From NCBI RefSeq assembly GCF_963675165.1, contig NC_087381.1:4341378-4405377 (forward strand): 64,000 nucleotides of DNA. Reading direction: 5' to 3'. A program made the position numbers and the translations under genes. The DNA is from Halichondria panicea. Lineage: Eukaryota; Porifera; Demospongiae; Suberitida; Halichondriidae. The notes beneath the pieces were generated by a model. That model did no database searches. It was not told the DNA's origin and was given only the letters and a program-made list of their open reading frames with translations. Position 1 is the stretch's first letter. Every line of letters starts with the position of its first letter. Of this stretch, positions 15,301 to 25,798 are shown piece by piece.

Positions 15301-18300
15301 TGGAAAATGTGTGCATGCAAGCTTCGCACAGTTAGGACTAGATCCATAATTATTTTATTTTGCTCTTATGCTGCAGATAACCTCCGCTGGTGTTCTTGTT
15401 GCGTTTGATCTGCTGAACAGACAACCCACTGATCCCCCAGATGTTCTGAACCTCAACGATGCCATAGCAACACTCATGAAGAGCATGGATGCCAGCACCT
15501 TTGAGGTACGTACATTATACCCAAGAAGGTAGTGTTTTGGTCAGACATTCTCGCAAACAACAGTTCTTAATTTGTATAGGTGAAATTTTTAACAATTATG
15601 TCTAGTCAAATATACAACTATATACAGGTCACATTGCGCATTAGTTTGTTGAGGATATATTAATTGGGACTATAGCGCTACTAAATCAGCTACTCATGCA
15701 TACATAATTATACAGGTCATTATCGCCAACACCCCTTTCATTGGGCTCTCGGGATCGTTTGCCTATGTGACTCCACCCCCTCCCATTAGTCCCACCTCCA
15801 TCATAGACCGGTACATCAATGTGTTCATTGCAGTAGGTGTGGCACTGAGTATGTTCCTATTGCTGACGGTGAGTGTGATGGTGCTGTTGCTGTGTATGAG
15901 GGGAAGGAAAGACGGCAAAGGAGGCAACAAAAAGAAAGGCGATGAAGGAAGGATACCCCTGTATCCAGTGATTAGAAAGGTATACGCTCTCACGATATAA
16001 AGTAACCAAGTGCTGTCAGCAAAGTATACACATTTTCTAGAACTCCTCGTATAACGTTCAACTTCAGACACAATAATTATATACTGTTCTGGTAGTTGTG
16101 TGTAGGTTAACTTCACACTGCAAAATGTTTCACATCCGGTGCAGGTGACCCCTCTACCCCCTCAGCCTGCTGATAATAATAGTGGAAAAGACCTCAACTT
16201 CTTCCTACGTAGACCTGGCCAACCTCTTGCTAATGAGGGGAGCTCTCCCTCATTTGTATCAGAGGAAGACTGGACTGGTGGTGTGACAGATGAAACCAGC
16301 CTTGGACCTAGCGTAAGTGGCACTATATTATGTGAATTAGGAACTTTTTATATATACTAGGTATGCCTCTGTAATTATGTGTATATAGCGCTTAATTGGT
16401 TGCATCTGTGCTGCTTTTCAACTATACATGCTGCACATAGCTATATTCCTCAAATATTATGTACCATTCTTGGAATACACTCGGTCACTCATGATCGATC
16501 ACACCCTTTAATAAACATGCACACATGCATACTACTGCAGGAGGTCAGTGGTCGTAGGAGAGCTGTGGATTGCTGGGAGACCCCAAACCACCTATTCCCT
16601 AGACCACTGAGATTTGCCCCGCCCCCTCAGAGGCAAGGCGGACATGTCAGTATTGCCGGACTAGTCCATAAGTGAGTGCATGGGGTTCATCATGCATGCT
16701 TTGGTTAATTCAGCATAATCCATTTAAGTTTACAGTTTACATGAGTTAAGCGTTCGTATTTGGTGAGATAAACACCTTAATTGTTGTATAGATGAAAGAT
16801 TTGCTATCAATGCTGGCCGTAGCCTCGATCCCAGGCCGAGTTTTCGCTTTTATAACGGTTAGGTGAACAACTAGGCCTTGTACTAGTTGTCTGCGCATGC
16901 GTCAAATTTTCATTGTATATTTTTGGTCGGCAAAAATATTTAATAAATTAATAATCGAAATCATGATGATGATGTAAGATAAGCTGCATGATCAGACCAA
17001 TGCAAATTACCAAAGAGATGATCTCTATAATTATGGGTATTAGGTTACTGTATACAACTAGAGCACTAAAGTGCAAACCCTTGGCGAGCTGGTGACATGA
17101 TTAAGAAACCATGCAGAAGAGTGATATAATGCAGTGATGTATATTGAGTCAGTATGACTGAGCTGTCTAGTATGCACAGCAACTCAGGAGCAATAAAACA
17201 GATGTTGAGTTTTTAGTACATAGTTATATGCACTGTGGATCACAGCAAAGAAGCTTGGAGTCTCAGAGAAGTATGGCTCCTGGAGTAGGACCAGGAGTGC
17301 ATGAATACTATTGAAGTGCGTGGGTGTCGGATACTCCTATTCATGCACTCCTGGTAGGACCTATAGTACCGTTGTGAGGAATGAATGACCCCCCGGTCAT
17401 TCCTGCCTAAAGTGTGGGGACTCCCCTAGGAGTGAATGACTCCCTACGCGCATGCTTGTTTGTTCCGGCCAATGTGACATGAAGAGCCAGGATAAAGAGC
17501 AAGGTTAATAGCAAGGTAGTAGAAGTAGTAGACAGCAAGTGACAGCTGGAATGTAGACCTATGCATGTGAAAGAAGAGCAAGGTTGTAAGGTTATATGGG
17601 AAAGAACTGGAGCCAAGTGCTGAGCTGCAAATCGCCCAAATGTACAAGTGCACAATGGGTTGTTACTGTCTGTGGCCTCTATTCAGTAGCAGAACATGCT
17701 GTGGGGGATCTCGACAGAGCATAGCAGAACATGCAGTGGCAGCAACAACTGTGGTTTATTTGCTATTGCCGCTGCAGTGGAGTAGGAACAGTTAAAAGGT
17801 TGGAGGGGCCCACTTGGGTGGTGCTCCCTGCGCTGGAAATTTTAAGACAGGAAGCTACACCCTCATTATGACATCATAATTAGCTGCGGCCTAGCTACAA
17901 GCTTATTACCTCTGAACAAGAACTAAAGTCTATAATAATATACAGCAGAATTGCTAAAACATGTTACTGTAAAACAAGAGTATTATCATTCAGCGTAAAA
18001 AAAAAGAAGCGGTTCTTCATTTCTGCTTACAAATTCATGCTTTATCCTTGTCAATTGATTGGTTAAAACACCTATCCAATTCAGGAAGGGTGGGCTGATA
18101 TTCAATGTTGAGGGGCCACTGGCCCCCTGGCCCCCCTGTTCCTACTCCACTGCGCTGTATATATACCACGAATTGCAAGGAGACAATTTGGATCACATCA
18201 TCCTAAATGAAAATGAGACACCACCACCTTGTACGTTGTTTTGAAATGAGAAAAACTGAAGAAGATTTTCGAAGTCAAAAGAACTGAATAGTCGCAAGAG

Positions 18301-21300
18301 ACCTGAGATTTTCCAGCATTGTTAATTATACTGCCCTTGTCTCCACCCTGACTCCTACGATGAAATGATACAGTGTGATACGTGCAACTCGTGGTATCAT
18401 TATAGTATCTCCACTCAGTTGGAGAATATATATAGCTAGTTGTAGCTTGTCAATTCATCGTAGGAGTCAGGGTAGCCTCGATTTCAGGCCGATTAAAATA
18501 CGGCCTGGTACCTATTGCAGGGGTGATAGTGCGCATGCGTTAGTTTATTCCCCAGAATCTGGGGAATCCCCTTTTTCTTTCTCTCATCTATTTTCTACCT
18601 TTGTACATCAGCTTAGCTCTCTATTGCGTTGTTCCAGAAGGCTTTCACACTAGTCTGAAGCCAGAAGAGGCTCTCATCTACCTCTATGACGGTTGTATGG
18701 TCAGGATGTCTTACCTTGGATCTGTACAGGCTATGGGAAGTGTATGGTGCCTCAAACTGCTACTTGCAAAGACAACCCGGCTATAGGACCATCCTAGACG
18801 TAGATGAGAGCCTCTTCTGTCTTAAAACTAGTGTTCAAGCCTTCTAGACCAACGCAATAGACGGCATAAGCCACAGCTTTACAGAACTCAATCATAGAGA
18901 TAAAGTATTACGGAACATATTTTTAGTAAACGGACTAATTTCCTGTGTAATTTACTAAGGTTTTACGTTCGTAGTACGATTACCCATATTCTGGGTAATT
19001 TGAAGCGCATGCGCACTATCACCCCTGCAATAGGTACCAGGCCATATTTTAATCGGCCTTGAATCGAGGCTAGAGTCAGGGTGGAGACAAAGGGCAGTAT
19101 AATTAACAATGCTGGAAAATCTCAGGTCTCTTGCGACTATTCAGTTCTTTTGACTTCGAAAATCTTCTTCAGTTTTTCTCATTTCAAAACAACGTACAAG
19201 GTGGTGTCTCATTTTCATTTAGAATGATGTGATCCAAATTGTCTCCTTGCAATTCGTGGTATATATGCAGCGCAGTGGAGTAGGAACAGGGGGGGCAGGG
19301 GCCCAGTGGCCCCTCAACATTGAATATCAGCCCACCCTTCCTGAGTTGGATAGGTGTTTTAACTAATCAATTGACAAGGATAAAGCATGAATTTGTAAGC
19401 AGAAATGAAGAACCGCTTCTTTTTTTTTACGCTGAATGATAATACTCTTGTTTTACAGTAACATGCATGTTTTAGCAATTCTGCTGTATATTATTATAGA
19501 CTTTAGTTCTTGTTCAGAGGTAATAAGCTTGTAGCTAGGCCGCAGCTAATTATGATGTCATAATGAGGGTGTAGCTTCCTGTCTTAAATTTCCAGCGCAG
19601 GGAGCACCACCCAAGTGGGCCCCTCCAACCTTTTAACTGTTCCTACTCCACTGCAGCGGCAATAGCAAATAAACCACAGTTGTTGCTGCCACTGCATGTT
19701 TTGCTATGTTCTGTCGAGATCCCCCACAGCATGTTCTGCTACTGAATAGAGGCCACAGACAGTAACAACCCATTGTGCACTTGTACATTTGGGCGATTTG
19801 CAGCTCAGCACTTGGCTCCAGTTCTTTCCCATATAACCTTGCAACCTTGCTCTTCATTCACATGCATAGGTCTACATTCCAGCTGTCACTTGCTGTCTAC
19901 TACTTCTACTACCTTGCTATTAACCTTGCTCTTTATCCTGGCTCTTCTGAAGTTCATGTCACATTGGCCGGAACAAACAAGCATGCGGGTAGGGAGTCAT
20001 TCACTCCTAGGGGAGTCCCCCACACCTTAAGGCAGGAATGACCGGGGGGGTCACTCCCACCGGGGAGTCATTCATTCCTCTGATATCGTACCTCGAAGCA
20101 AAATATTAAAAATACCACGTGGAAGAGCAGCTCAATGCGCATGTGCTGGTACCTGCAGTGTCGGCTAAAGCGGGGATTCGTATTAGATCTAGCCTCGATT
20201 CCAGGCCGCTCTCAATTGAGAAAGACGGCCTGGTATAGATTTACGCTGTCTGCACATGCGTCAATTGCCCCAAGATATTCTTGGGGATCGAGATATCTTA
20301 GGAAATTAGTCAGTATATTGTATATTTTACAATGATGTCGTTGCACAAATCACAGCAGTTTTAATGAAATAACACAGCTACTTACAACATTTATGACCTA
20401 GACTAGTGACTAGTTTTGTTGTGATGGCTTCTACTTCTGTTCTGCTCTTACTCAAGCTCTCTCCAGTGTTGGAAAATCAGGTTTTGTCTTCTTTTGTACT
20501 GTGGTAGAGTAGTGGGCGTTTTCCTGTCAGTACCTACCGACTCTGGCAAGTCTACTTGCTTCCAGACGCTTGTTTGATGCCATCTCAGTAAGATCAGTGC
20601 TCCTTGTATGAGCCTAGAGTTGTGATGGCGATTTCTCTCTCTTGATACTAATACTGTATAGCGTGTAATTTTCGTGGAGCAAAATATTCGTAGTTTTCGT
20701 GGTTGGAGGTCTGACCACGAATATTTTACCCACGAATGAAGCGACCTTGCCTACCTTTACCTGCAGTGCAAGCAGCAACCACGAAAATATTACCCACAAA
20801 ATGTCTCAATATTGCTGAACCACGAATATTTTGTCCCTCGAAAATTACCCGCTATACGGTAGTTTAATCAACCACGTGGGTGACCATAGTACAAAAGGTT
20901 AATTGATAAACTACAAAGATTTACTATTGAATCCACCCACGCACAAACGGTGGTTACCAGGCCCTCTAGTGAGAGGGGCTGGGATCGAGGCTATTATAGA
21001 TCTAGTTTTTGTTGTGGAAGAAAGATTTGCTATCAAAGCTGTGCATGGATCCGTGAATAATGCCATGCTTAATAATTATTGTCTCTAACGCCCATGAAAC
21101 GCATTTGACTACTTGTATATGAATGACAAATATACAATATGCACATTTCATATGTCGGATCTGATTGTTTATTCTCCCTGTTTCTACAGCCCAGCTTATC
21201 ATCGCTCTGGTGTAAAGTGGCCAGTCACTCCATCTAACCAGCAGCCAGCAGAGACCACTCACATCTTTGTGAGGCCAGCAGAACTAAGGAGGCAATCACC

Positions 21301-21322
21301 AATGGGCCTAGACTGGGACTAG
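20..21322 (+). CDS. PKHD1L1-like: Fibrocystin-L (PKHD1L1)-like receptor, 3' part, 30 exons
   Basis: Large type I cell-surface protein; the 5' part lies outside the window. Exons with consistent GT-AG borders and phase: 20-271, 581-781, 1173-1330, 1449-1610, 1954-2121, 2331-2517, 2688-2849, 3020-3215, 3485-3655, 3778-4174, 5778-5934, 6582-6834, 9627-9794, 9958-10181, 10420-10535, 11102-11221, 11399-11601, 11815-12011, 12203-12343, 12594-12754, 12897-13086, 13315-13506, 13967-14245, 14534-14670, 14951-15269, 15377-15505, 15716-15979, 16145-16312, 16541-16671, 21190-21322. They join into 1911 codons plus TAG. Family signatures visible: FKDLDGTLTDLPGG at the end of a first G8/beta-helix unit, a second G8 domain (exons 6-8), EVGLLSHNIVIQG, CVDMDCDGPKHALIRDNDG, and ETRRLSPLAL...DLINGPMDHG. 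A TM helix lies at about residues 1713-1741, followed by a tail of about 170 residues. The identification is strong; individual exon borders are predictions. Confidence 0.87.
2331..3215 (+). other. G8 domain exons of the fibrocystin-L-like gene
   Basis: Exons 6-8 encode the G8 pattern: WSNPEHWPSG, then P-x2-G-E-D-V-I-I, then LLDVTPPTLHRVYILGELIF, then I-x-I-x-G-E-M, and finally WGVGDEIVIAPSSWEPTE, the junction into the right-handed beta-helix region. In fibrocystin and fibrocystin-L this domain occurs twice. The sequence upstream (exons 1-5) reads as the tail of the preceding unit, so this is probably the second copy. Confidence 0.8.
4320..5680. mobile_element. Foldback element with 22-bp subrepeats
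   Basis: It starts TATGGGGTGCCATTTGTG and ends with the reverse complement. Each arm is about 450 bp: a unique outer part of about 110 bp, then many copies of a 22-bp unit (gcagcagtcccatataataaat and variants). The arms face each other around a loop at about 4770-5195. The whole lies inside an intron of the fibrocystin-L-like gene. Open frames across the arms (IYYMGLLH-type repeats) are a by-product of the 22-bp unit. No transposase is seen; flanking duplications are unclear. Confidence 0.85.
4805..5195. repeat. Interspersed repeat, copy 1 (loop of the foldback element)
   Basis: The segment ending in ...catgcgcatgcgcaccaaggcataatta matches 39350-39480 (reverse complement, good match) and more weakly 42715-43165. 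All share a stretch like cttacttgcacttcattga, a CA/TG-rich patch, a GC-rich palindrome and a gcataatt end. It may be a SINE or a short DNA element; no internal promoter boxes could be assigned. Confidence 0.5.
6270..6336. repeat. (CA)n microsatellite
   Basis: About 33 uninterrupted CA dinucleotides lie in the intron between exons 11 and 12. The flanks repeat gggacttagcaatttac on both sides. Confidence 0.97.
7321..7583. mobile_element. Possible CAGGGGCGGATC-type TIR remnant
   Basis: Starts caggggcggatctaggggtgg, resembling the ends of the CAGTGGCG family seen elsewhere in the window. A degraded complementary end (cctggacccggccc) lies near 7568. No duplication is evident, so this is tentative. 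It sits in the same intron as the nested collagen-like gene. Confidence 0.3.
7699..8585 (-). CDS. Nested short collagen-like secreted protein
   Basis: Two exons on the minus strand, 8519-8585 and 7699-8453, join in frame through a GT-AG intron to give 273 residues. Residues 1-22 form a signal peptide (MKTAAVKIVCFYILSECFTI). About residues 48-89 are 14 uninterrupted Gly-X-Y triplets. The remaining ~180 residues are a Cys-rich domain starting TYIRWGKKSCPSVPGTALLY, with a pattern common to short collagens of sponges and cnidarians. It is probably a trimeric extracellular protein. The whole gene lies antisense inside the 2.8-kb intron between exons 12 and 13 of the fibrocystin-L-like gene. The domain assignment rests on memory of the family; the exon join is supported by phase. 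Confidence 0.85.
9150..9345 (-). pseudogene. Decayed 3' fragment of the nested collagen-like gene
   Basis: On the + strand, acatgtcagtttttttgtgg, followed by patches such as atgatagaatagtacatc and ccaaggtgtggcacatca, parallels the 3' end of the intact gene (from about 7717) in the same order and orientation, with many indels. No open frame is retained. It is probably an old tandem duplicate in the same intron. Confidence 0.55.
15716..16671 (+). other. Transmembrane and proximal cytoplasmic tail exons
   Basis: Exon 27 (15716-15979) encodes a Pro-rich stem, a hydrophobic helix starting near YINVFIAVGVALSMFLLL, and a basic stop-transfer stretch (RGRKDGKGGNKKKGDEG). Exons 28-29 encode a hydrophilic tail. 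Exon 29 looks as if it ends at a TGA at 16673-16675, but that TGA lies inside a consensus donor (CATAA|gtgagt), so the reading frame continues into the exon at 21190. Confidence 0.8.
16823..16945. mobile_element. End fragment of a TAGCCTCGAT element
   Basis: Nearly identical to the reverse complement of 35785-35905, the terminal ~120 bp of the element at 34814-35905. It includes tagcctcgatcccaggccga and ctgcgcatgcgtcaaatttt. The other end is missing, so this is a truncated copy in the last intron of the fibrocystin-L-like gene. Confidence 0.7.
17775..18152. mobile_element. CAGTGG-type TIR element in left palindrome arm
   Basis: Ends CAGTGGAGTAGGAACAG and CTGTTCCTACTCCACTG, flanked on both sides by the 5-bp duplication CGCTG. 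It is mirrored at 19273-19653, so it inserted before or during formation of the palindrome. No coding capacity. The 5-bp duplication and CAGTGG end suggest a hAT5-like non-autonomous element; the superfamily is inference. Confidence 0.7.
18473..19072. mobile_element. MULE-like TIR element, 9-bp TSD GAGTCAGGG
   Basis: Begins tagcctcgatttcaggccga and ends ggccttgaatcgaggcta, with long inverted repeats that include a GCGCATGCG palindrome. It is flanked by perfect GAGTCAGGG copies at 18464-18472 and 19073-19081. It inserted into the right arm of the palindrome. No protein is recognised. Confidence 0.85.
19273..19653. mobile_element. CAGTGG-type TIR element, mirrored copy in right arm
   Basis: Inverted counterpart of 17775-18152, with the same terminal sequences, as expected from the palindrome. 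Confidence 0.7.
20190..20993. mobile_element. TAGCCTCGAT element containing a nested TA-flanked MITE
   Basis: The left end tagcctcgattccaggccgc and the right end gggctgggatcgaggcta are imperfect inverted repeats of about 50 bp. The flanks tattagatc and ttatagatc match at 7 of 9 positions, so the duplication is old or slipped. A mariner-like MITE (about 20652-20861) lies inside. Confidence 0.6.
20652..20861. mobile_element. TA-flanked MITE with CTGTATAGCG ends
   Basis: TA-ctgtatagcgtgtaattttcg at the left and cgaaaattacccgctatacgg-TA at the right form inverted repeats. TA duplication suggests Tc1/mariner. Related copies lie at 46868-47101 and 62614-62829. Non-coding. Confidence 0.7.
21190..21322 (+). 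other. Predicted last coding exon of the fibrocystin-L-like gene
   Basis: A pyrimidine-rich acceptor (tttctacag) precedes an open frame in the phase demanded by exon 29. It gives NPAYHRSGVKWPVTPSN, then THIFVRPAELRRQSPMGLDWD and TAG at 21320-21322. No competing frame of this length is open. It is separated from exon 29 by a 4.5-kb intron filled with transposons. The join needs RNA evidence; the alternative is a stop just after exon 29. Confidence 0.68.
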
Positions 21323-21901
21323 ACGTCTACCTATCGTTTTATGTGTAACAGTTGTAGCTATAATATTATAATTCGTTTATTGTTTGTACTAGTTTAGCTG
21401 TGTGGATCAATTTATAATTTATTTACTTTCACAGTTGCATGTAGCTATAGCCTATACTTAATTTCTGCTGTTTGTACTGAGTGTATAGGTAGCTATTAAG
21501 TATAGAGAACCAATGCACATTCCTTTCTTTTCTTACTGTGCACAATGCATGCCGAGCAGCTTGCAAAACACAGTACCAAACTGTTCCAAAAATGCCAACC
21601 ACAGAATAGTAGAGCGCATGCAGTCTGTGGTTACTACAACTGTAGTACAGTTGTAGATCCTAGTCATTAGGGCTTGGCAAATTAATTTTTGGGAGACTTT
21701 TAGCAACAAGCATAAAATTGACAATAATAGGGCACTTATAATTGACCCTCAGAGTCTGGTAGACCTAATTTCTAATGCAGCCTAGATAGACATCTATTAC
21801 AATAGCTCTCCAATGTATTAGCACTATCCACTAAGCAGGCATGGAGGAGTATTTTCTCTTTCGGCATAGACAATTATGTCTGTAATACTACCTCAGGTAT
21901 A

Positions 21902-21977
21902 TAGCCTCGGTCCCGGGCCAATTTTTTTTGAAGTTGAAAAATACTAGCTAGAGACAACGAGGCTGGGAACGAGGCTA
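21902..21977. mobile_element. Minimal TAGCCTCG palindromic MITE
   Basis: Starts tagcctcggtcccgggcc and ends ctgggaacgaggcta, about 76 bp. The 9-mer CCTCAGGTA occurs at 21891-21899 and again at 21978-21986. A 2-bp offset (ta) remains on the left. Confidence 0.65.
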
Positions 21978-22249
21978 CCTCAGGTATCTAGTGCTATCAA
22001 TACAACTACAAATAAATTGTTTTTCATTGATGTCTTTAAACTGGAATAATGGGTACACCAAATTGGAACTTAATAATTATAGGCTGACTTTTCAAAAAGA
22101 ATAATAGGCAAAATAAAAAGCGTAATTTGCTAAGGCCTATATCAGCATTTGTTAGCATAGTTTTTCCTTCGATCTCTGCACACAAAAACTACAAAGTATC
22201 TATGCTGCTATTATAGCTGCTTCCTTTTAATGTATTATCTGAAAGCAGT

Positions 22250-22600
22250 CATGTTTGAGCCACAACTTAAAAAATGTATGTGAACTGGTTAGAATTGCAA
22301 CCGATAATTAATGCACTGAAGCCATAACCCATGACCTAGATCTAGTTGTGATCATGCACTTCAAGCTTGCTAATTTTATAGGTATACTATCAGTTTGATA
22401 TCGTGGTTGAGCCACAACTTGTTGACAGTATACATGCATGTGAACTGGTTTTAGGGTTTAGCTAGGTTGGCAACCAATAATTAATGCACTGAAGCCCAAG
22501 ATGACCTGTGCATGCCCACTTTAAACTTACCTAGCTAATTTATTTGGGTCACAACTTGTTATTAAAAAGAAGTTCATGTGAACTGGTTTAGGATGACAAC
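22250..22600. repeat. Tandem repeat upstream of astacin A
   Basis: Three degenerate units contain gagccacaactt, catgtgaactggtt and aaccaataattaatgcactgaagcc. The same unit is arrayed more regularly at 40555-41075 upstream of the truncated astacin copy, so the repeat belongs to the duplicated unit. Confidence 0.75.
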
Positions 22601-24052
22601 CAAAGTCCCCCTCCCCCACTCCCCCCCAATGACCCTCATTATTGCAAGAGTCATTACCAATGTTGCAAGTGAAGCCAGCCAAGGCTATATTATTATGCTT
22701 AAACTATATTATGCACTTCTTGTCAAACTAAAACTAATGTCCCATGCACCTCCCCCTACCTGGATAGGTGGGGATTTTACATGATCTAATCGGAAATCAC
22801 TACCTTTGGGCATGCTATTCCTATATAATTATGCTGGCATAGTACAACATGGGGATTAGCCTTAATTCTGTACGATCCAATTAGTAACCTCTGTACCAAT
22901 GTGTGTTCTTATGTGATCTGCAAGTAATCTTTGTGCCCCTGACGGGGGCCAACTCTAAGTCCCCTACATAGGTATATATACTAAGTTTATTCCTCACCTA
23001 TTCCTTCCTATCCCTGGTGGTAGGGGAGGTGGGACATTATTTTGTCAAGTGCGGCATTAGCATGCATGCATGTCACTGATGATCAGATGGCTGTCTATAT
23101 GTATAGCCACGTTTCGTTTCATTGGAGAGGGTTCTTGGAATCTTCACATATTAATTATTTCAAGTAAGCAAATGTTGCACATAATTATTTTATTTAAGTA
23201 AGCAAATGGACAGCCAAATCTTTGCTCTCAGTTCGTCCTCATAATTGCTGTGAACACCTTTTATCCCATAATTGTAAACTGAGTGTATTCACCCCAACAT
23301 CAGTCAACCAATTGAATCACACATTAATTATGTAGTGTGTGCATGGGTTTCATGTACACCTAGCTAGATAGTTTATAGGAAACAAATTTCCAAAAACCTG
23401 TTAGTATTCAAAGTGCACAGACATTACACCTATATGCTTCAATAAAAGCTGACGAATAATGATGCCTAGCTTCATTAGCTATACTCAGTGAGTATAGCTT
23501 ATAAAGTTCGGTATACTTTTACTCAATATAGGTACTGTCAACATGGTTGGTAGTCAGTAATTCACAAACCATTAGTCTAATGCAAAGCAAAGAGGTACTA
23601 CAATTGAATGAGCCTGAGAAGCGCAAAGGCCAATCACATCCTCATGCATAAACATAATTATTATGAACCATCACAGCTGATGTTTTGAAAATGGACTTTT
23701 TAAGCCATGATTTTAGATTTAGAGCAAGAACTGTTCTGTCTCCACATTACACATTAGATTCCAGAATCAAGGCTACATACACACATGCAGTCATAAGCAT
23801 GCAAATGATGCATTGCGAGTGGGACTCTATATATATTCCTGTTATTTAATGGTAGAATGTACGTGCAAGCTCAATAGCCTGATGCAGCCAGACCTGGGCC
23901 ATGCATGCTAGATCTAGAACAGTATTGTAGTGACCACAAAGGATGTTGTTTATTTCATAAATCTAGGGGGGGGGGGTCATGATTGTGGTCACGTTTGAGA
24001 CTATTTAGTGGAGCACCATGATTTCAAACCAGCAAAATTGCCAATTGCAAAA

Positions 24053-25798
24053 ATGATATCACAAATCTCTTTGTGCCTGGGTTTGATCAGCATTGCTTTG
24101 GCAGCTCCTGCAGTTATACCGCCAACAAACAACACTGATGCTGCTGTCCCTAACATTACCGACTGGATGGAAAATGGATTATTTGAAGGTGATTTGAAAC
24201 TCTCAAAATAATTTATTTTGGACCACTACAACTTCAGCAGTATTCCTGGTGGAGATAAGCTTTGGGATTTTCTTGTTGGAGTGGATAATGGATCCAATTC
24301 CTCAAAACGTATCGAGCGACGTGGAGCCGGAAAGGAAGGAGTGATTAATCTATGGGCTAACAGTATTGTATGATATCAAATTTCAAACGGCATCTCACAG
24401 TCAACTGCTACATTGATCAGAAGAGCCATGGATCATTTTGAAGATCATACTTGCTTGAGTTTTGTGACCGCTAATTCGGGAGATTACATCGACTTTATCA
24501 ACACTGATAGTGGATGCTACTCATCGCATATCGGAAGAAAGGGCGGAAGGCAAATGATTAACTTAGACCCCACAGGATGCGAAACATTCGGTATTATTGT
24601 TCATGAGATTGGTCATGCAATTGGTTTTTGGCACGAGCAGAGCCGACCTGATAGAGATCAATATGTGACCATCCTCTTCGGTAATGTTGTGAGCGGCCAA
24701 GCATTTCAATTCTTGAGAAAGAATTACAACAAAATTTACTCATTAGGCTCTATTTACGATTATGGATCGATTATGCATTACGGTCAAACATACTTTGACA
24801 AACCAGACTGCTCAGGATCTGGCTGTACAACTATTTCAGTTAACAACCAAGCTGAGTACAATCGACAAGGCAGGCCCTCTTTGGGACAGAGAATTGAACT
24901 AAGTACTAAAGACATTAATCAAGCGAACCTGCTTTATGCTTGTTTATTTAGTGGATCTTTAACGAATCTGCAAGTTTATATTCGTTACGCTCGAAATCTT
25001 AGAGACACAGACCCATGGCTAAACAACCCTGATCCCTATGTGAAAGTTCAAGCAAGACGGGCCAGCGGTTATGTGGTGACTCAATCTACTCGATATATAG
25101 GAGGAACAACAAGCCCAACTTGGAATCAGTGGCTTAACTTTGGCTGCCAGAAATGGAGGAATTTCGAGATGCAAATTTGGGATGAGGACAACTTTTTGAC
25201 ATTTGGAGACGATGAGATGTCGAATAAAGAGTTAGTCTTAATGAGTCCTGGAAATCATTACAGCCAAAGGCATAATGCACATGGTAACGGATACCTTTTC
25301 TATGACTACAAATTGATTAGGGATATTAATGATTGCATTCCCAATCGCTGCCAAAATGGTGGTACGTGTATTGACCAGTGTACAAGCTATCGATGTTCTT
25401 GCCCACAAGGATATTCCGGAACCAATTGTGAATATCCATCTGGGAATCTTGTAGTGTATGCTCGTTACGGTCGAAATCTTCCTGACAAAGATGGGTGGTG
25501 GAACAAAAGTGACCCATACATGGAGTTCATTGCAGTAGACAAATTCGGTAATTCGCGCAGACTAACCACCAGTGTGAAGTCGGGAACCCATAATCCAAAC
25601 TGGAACCAGTCACTGAACTTTGGCCGTCGAGCTTGGAGCTACTTTCGAGTAAGAGTATATGATTCTGACAATAATGCTGATGATGCAATGTCCAGTAGTG
25701 TGACCTACTCTTTGCCCCGTCCAAATTATTCACGATCTTACATTTCTCACAACTGCTACAGTGGTAATGCCGTATTTGACTATTCTTACACTAATTAA
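24053..25798 (+). pseudogene. Astacin metalloprotease with C2-EGF-C2 tail, two in-frame stops (copy A)
   Basis: One uninterrupted frame of 582 codons without introns, apart from TAA at 24209-24211 and TGA at 24371-24373. The start ATG at 24053 opens a signal peptide (MISQISLCLGLISIALA). The protease domain has the zinc site HEIGHAIGFWHEQSRPDRD and the Met-turn SIMHYG. It is followed by a C2 domain (from NLQVYIRYARNLRDTDPWL), an EGF module (CQNGGTCID...CPQGYSGTNC) and a second C2 domain (NLVVYARYGRNLPDKDGWW). The homology runs straight through both stops, so they are not introns; both could be single C-to-T changes (CAA to TAA, CGA to TGA). The downstream 461-codon frame alone lacks a signal peptide. 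Probably a recent pseudogene, unless the stops are assembly errors or polymorphisms. Confidence 0.8.

Larger units (their letters stand above)
17376..20080. mobile_element. 2.7-kb palindromic composite (foldback) element
   Basis: The left arm (17376 to about 18365) is nearly perfectly complementary to the right arm (about 18454-20080); the loop is about 18366-18453. The ends are gaggaatgaatgac and gtcattcattcctc. Both arms carry the same nested 0.38-kb element (17775-18152, 19273-19653). The right arm is interrupted by a 600-bp TAGCCTCGAT element (18473-19072). No transposase is evident, and the outer target duplication could not be fixed. Confidence 0.85.
21323..24052. other. Gene-free interval between the receptor gene and astacin A
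   Basis: No supported exon. It holds a 76-bp TAGCCTCG MITE (21902-21977), a tandem repeat (22250-22600), and AT-rich unique sequence with a G9 run near 23968. The upstream region of the astacin copy at 24053 falls here; no clear core promoter motif could be assigned. Confidence 0.6.

Noticed and set aside
16379-16675. Terminal exon ending at TGA 16673-16675
   Set aside because: The TGA lies in a strong donor site, and a phase-matched downstream exon exists at 21190. Kept as the alternative only.
17407-20041. Frames MCTCTFGRFAAQHLA... and MHLYIWAICSSALG... seen twice in opposite orientation
   Set aside because: They are the two arms of the palindrome translated on both strands; no homology recognised.
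24195-24240. A ~50-bp intron removing the TAA of astacin copy A (donor gtgattt, acceptor acttcag)
   Set aside because: Joining changes the reading frame and destroys the downstream homology.
24374-24406. A 33-36-bp microintron removing the TGA of astacin copy A
   Set aside because: It would delete VxYQISNGISQ-type residues that are conserved in the astacin fold, and the length is below plausible intron size.
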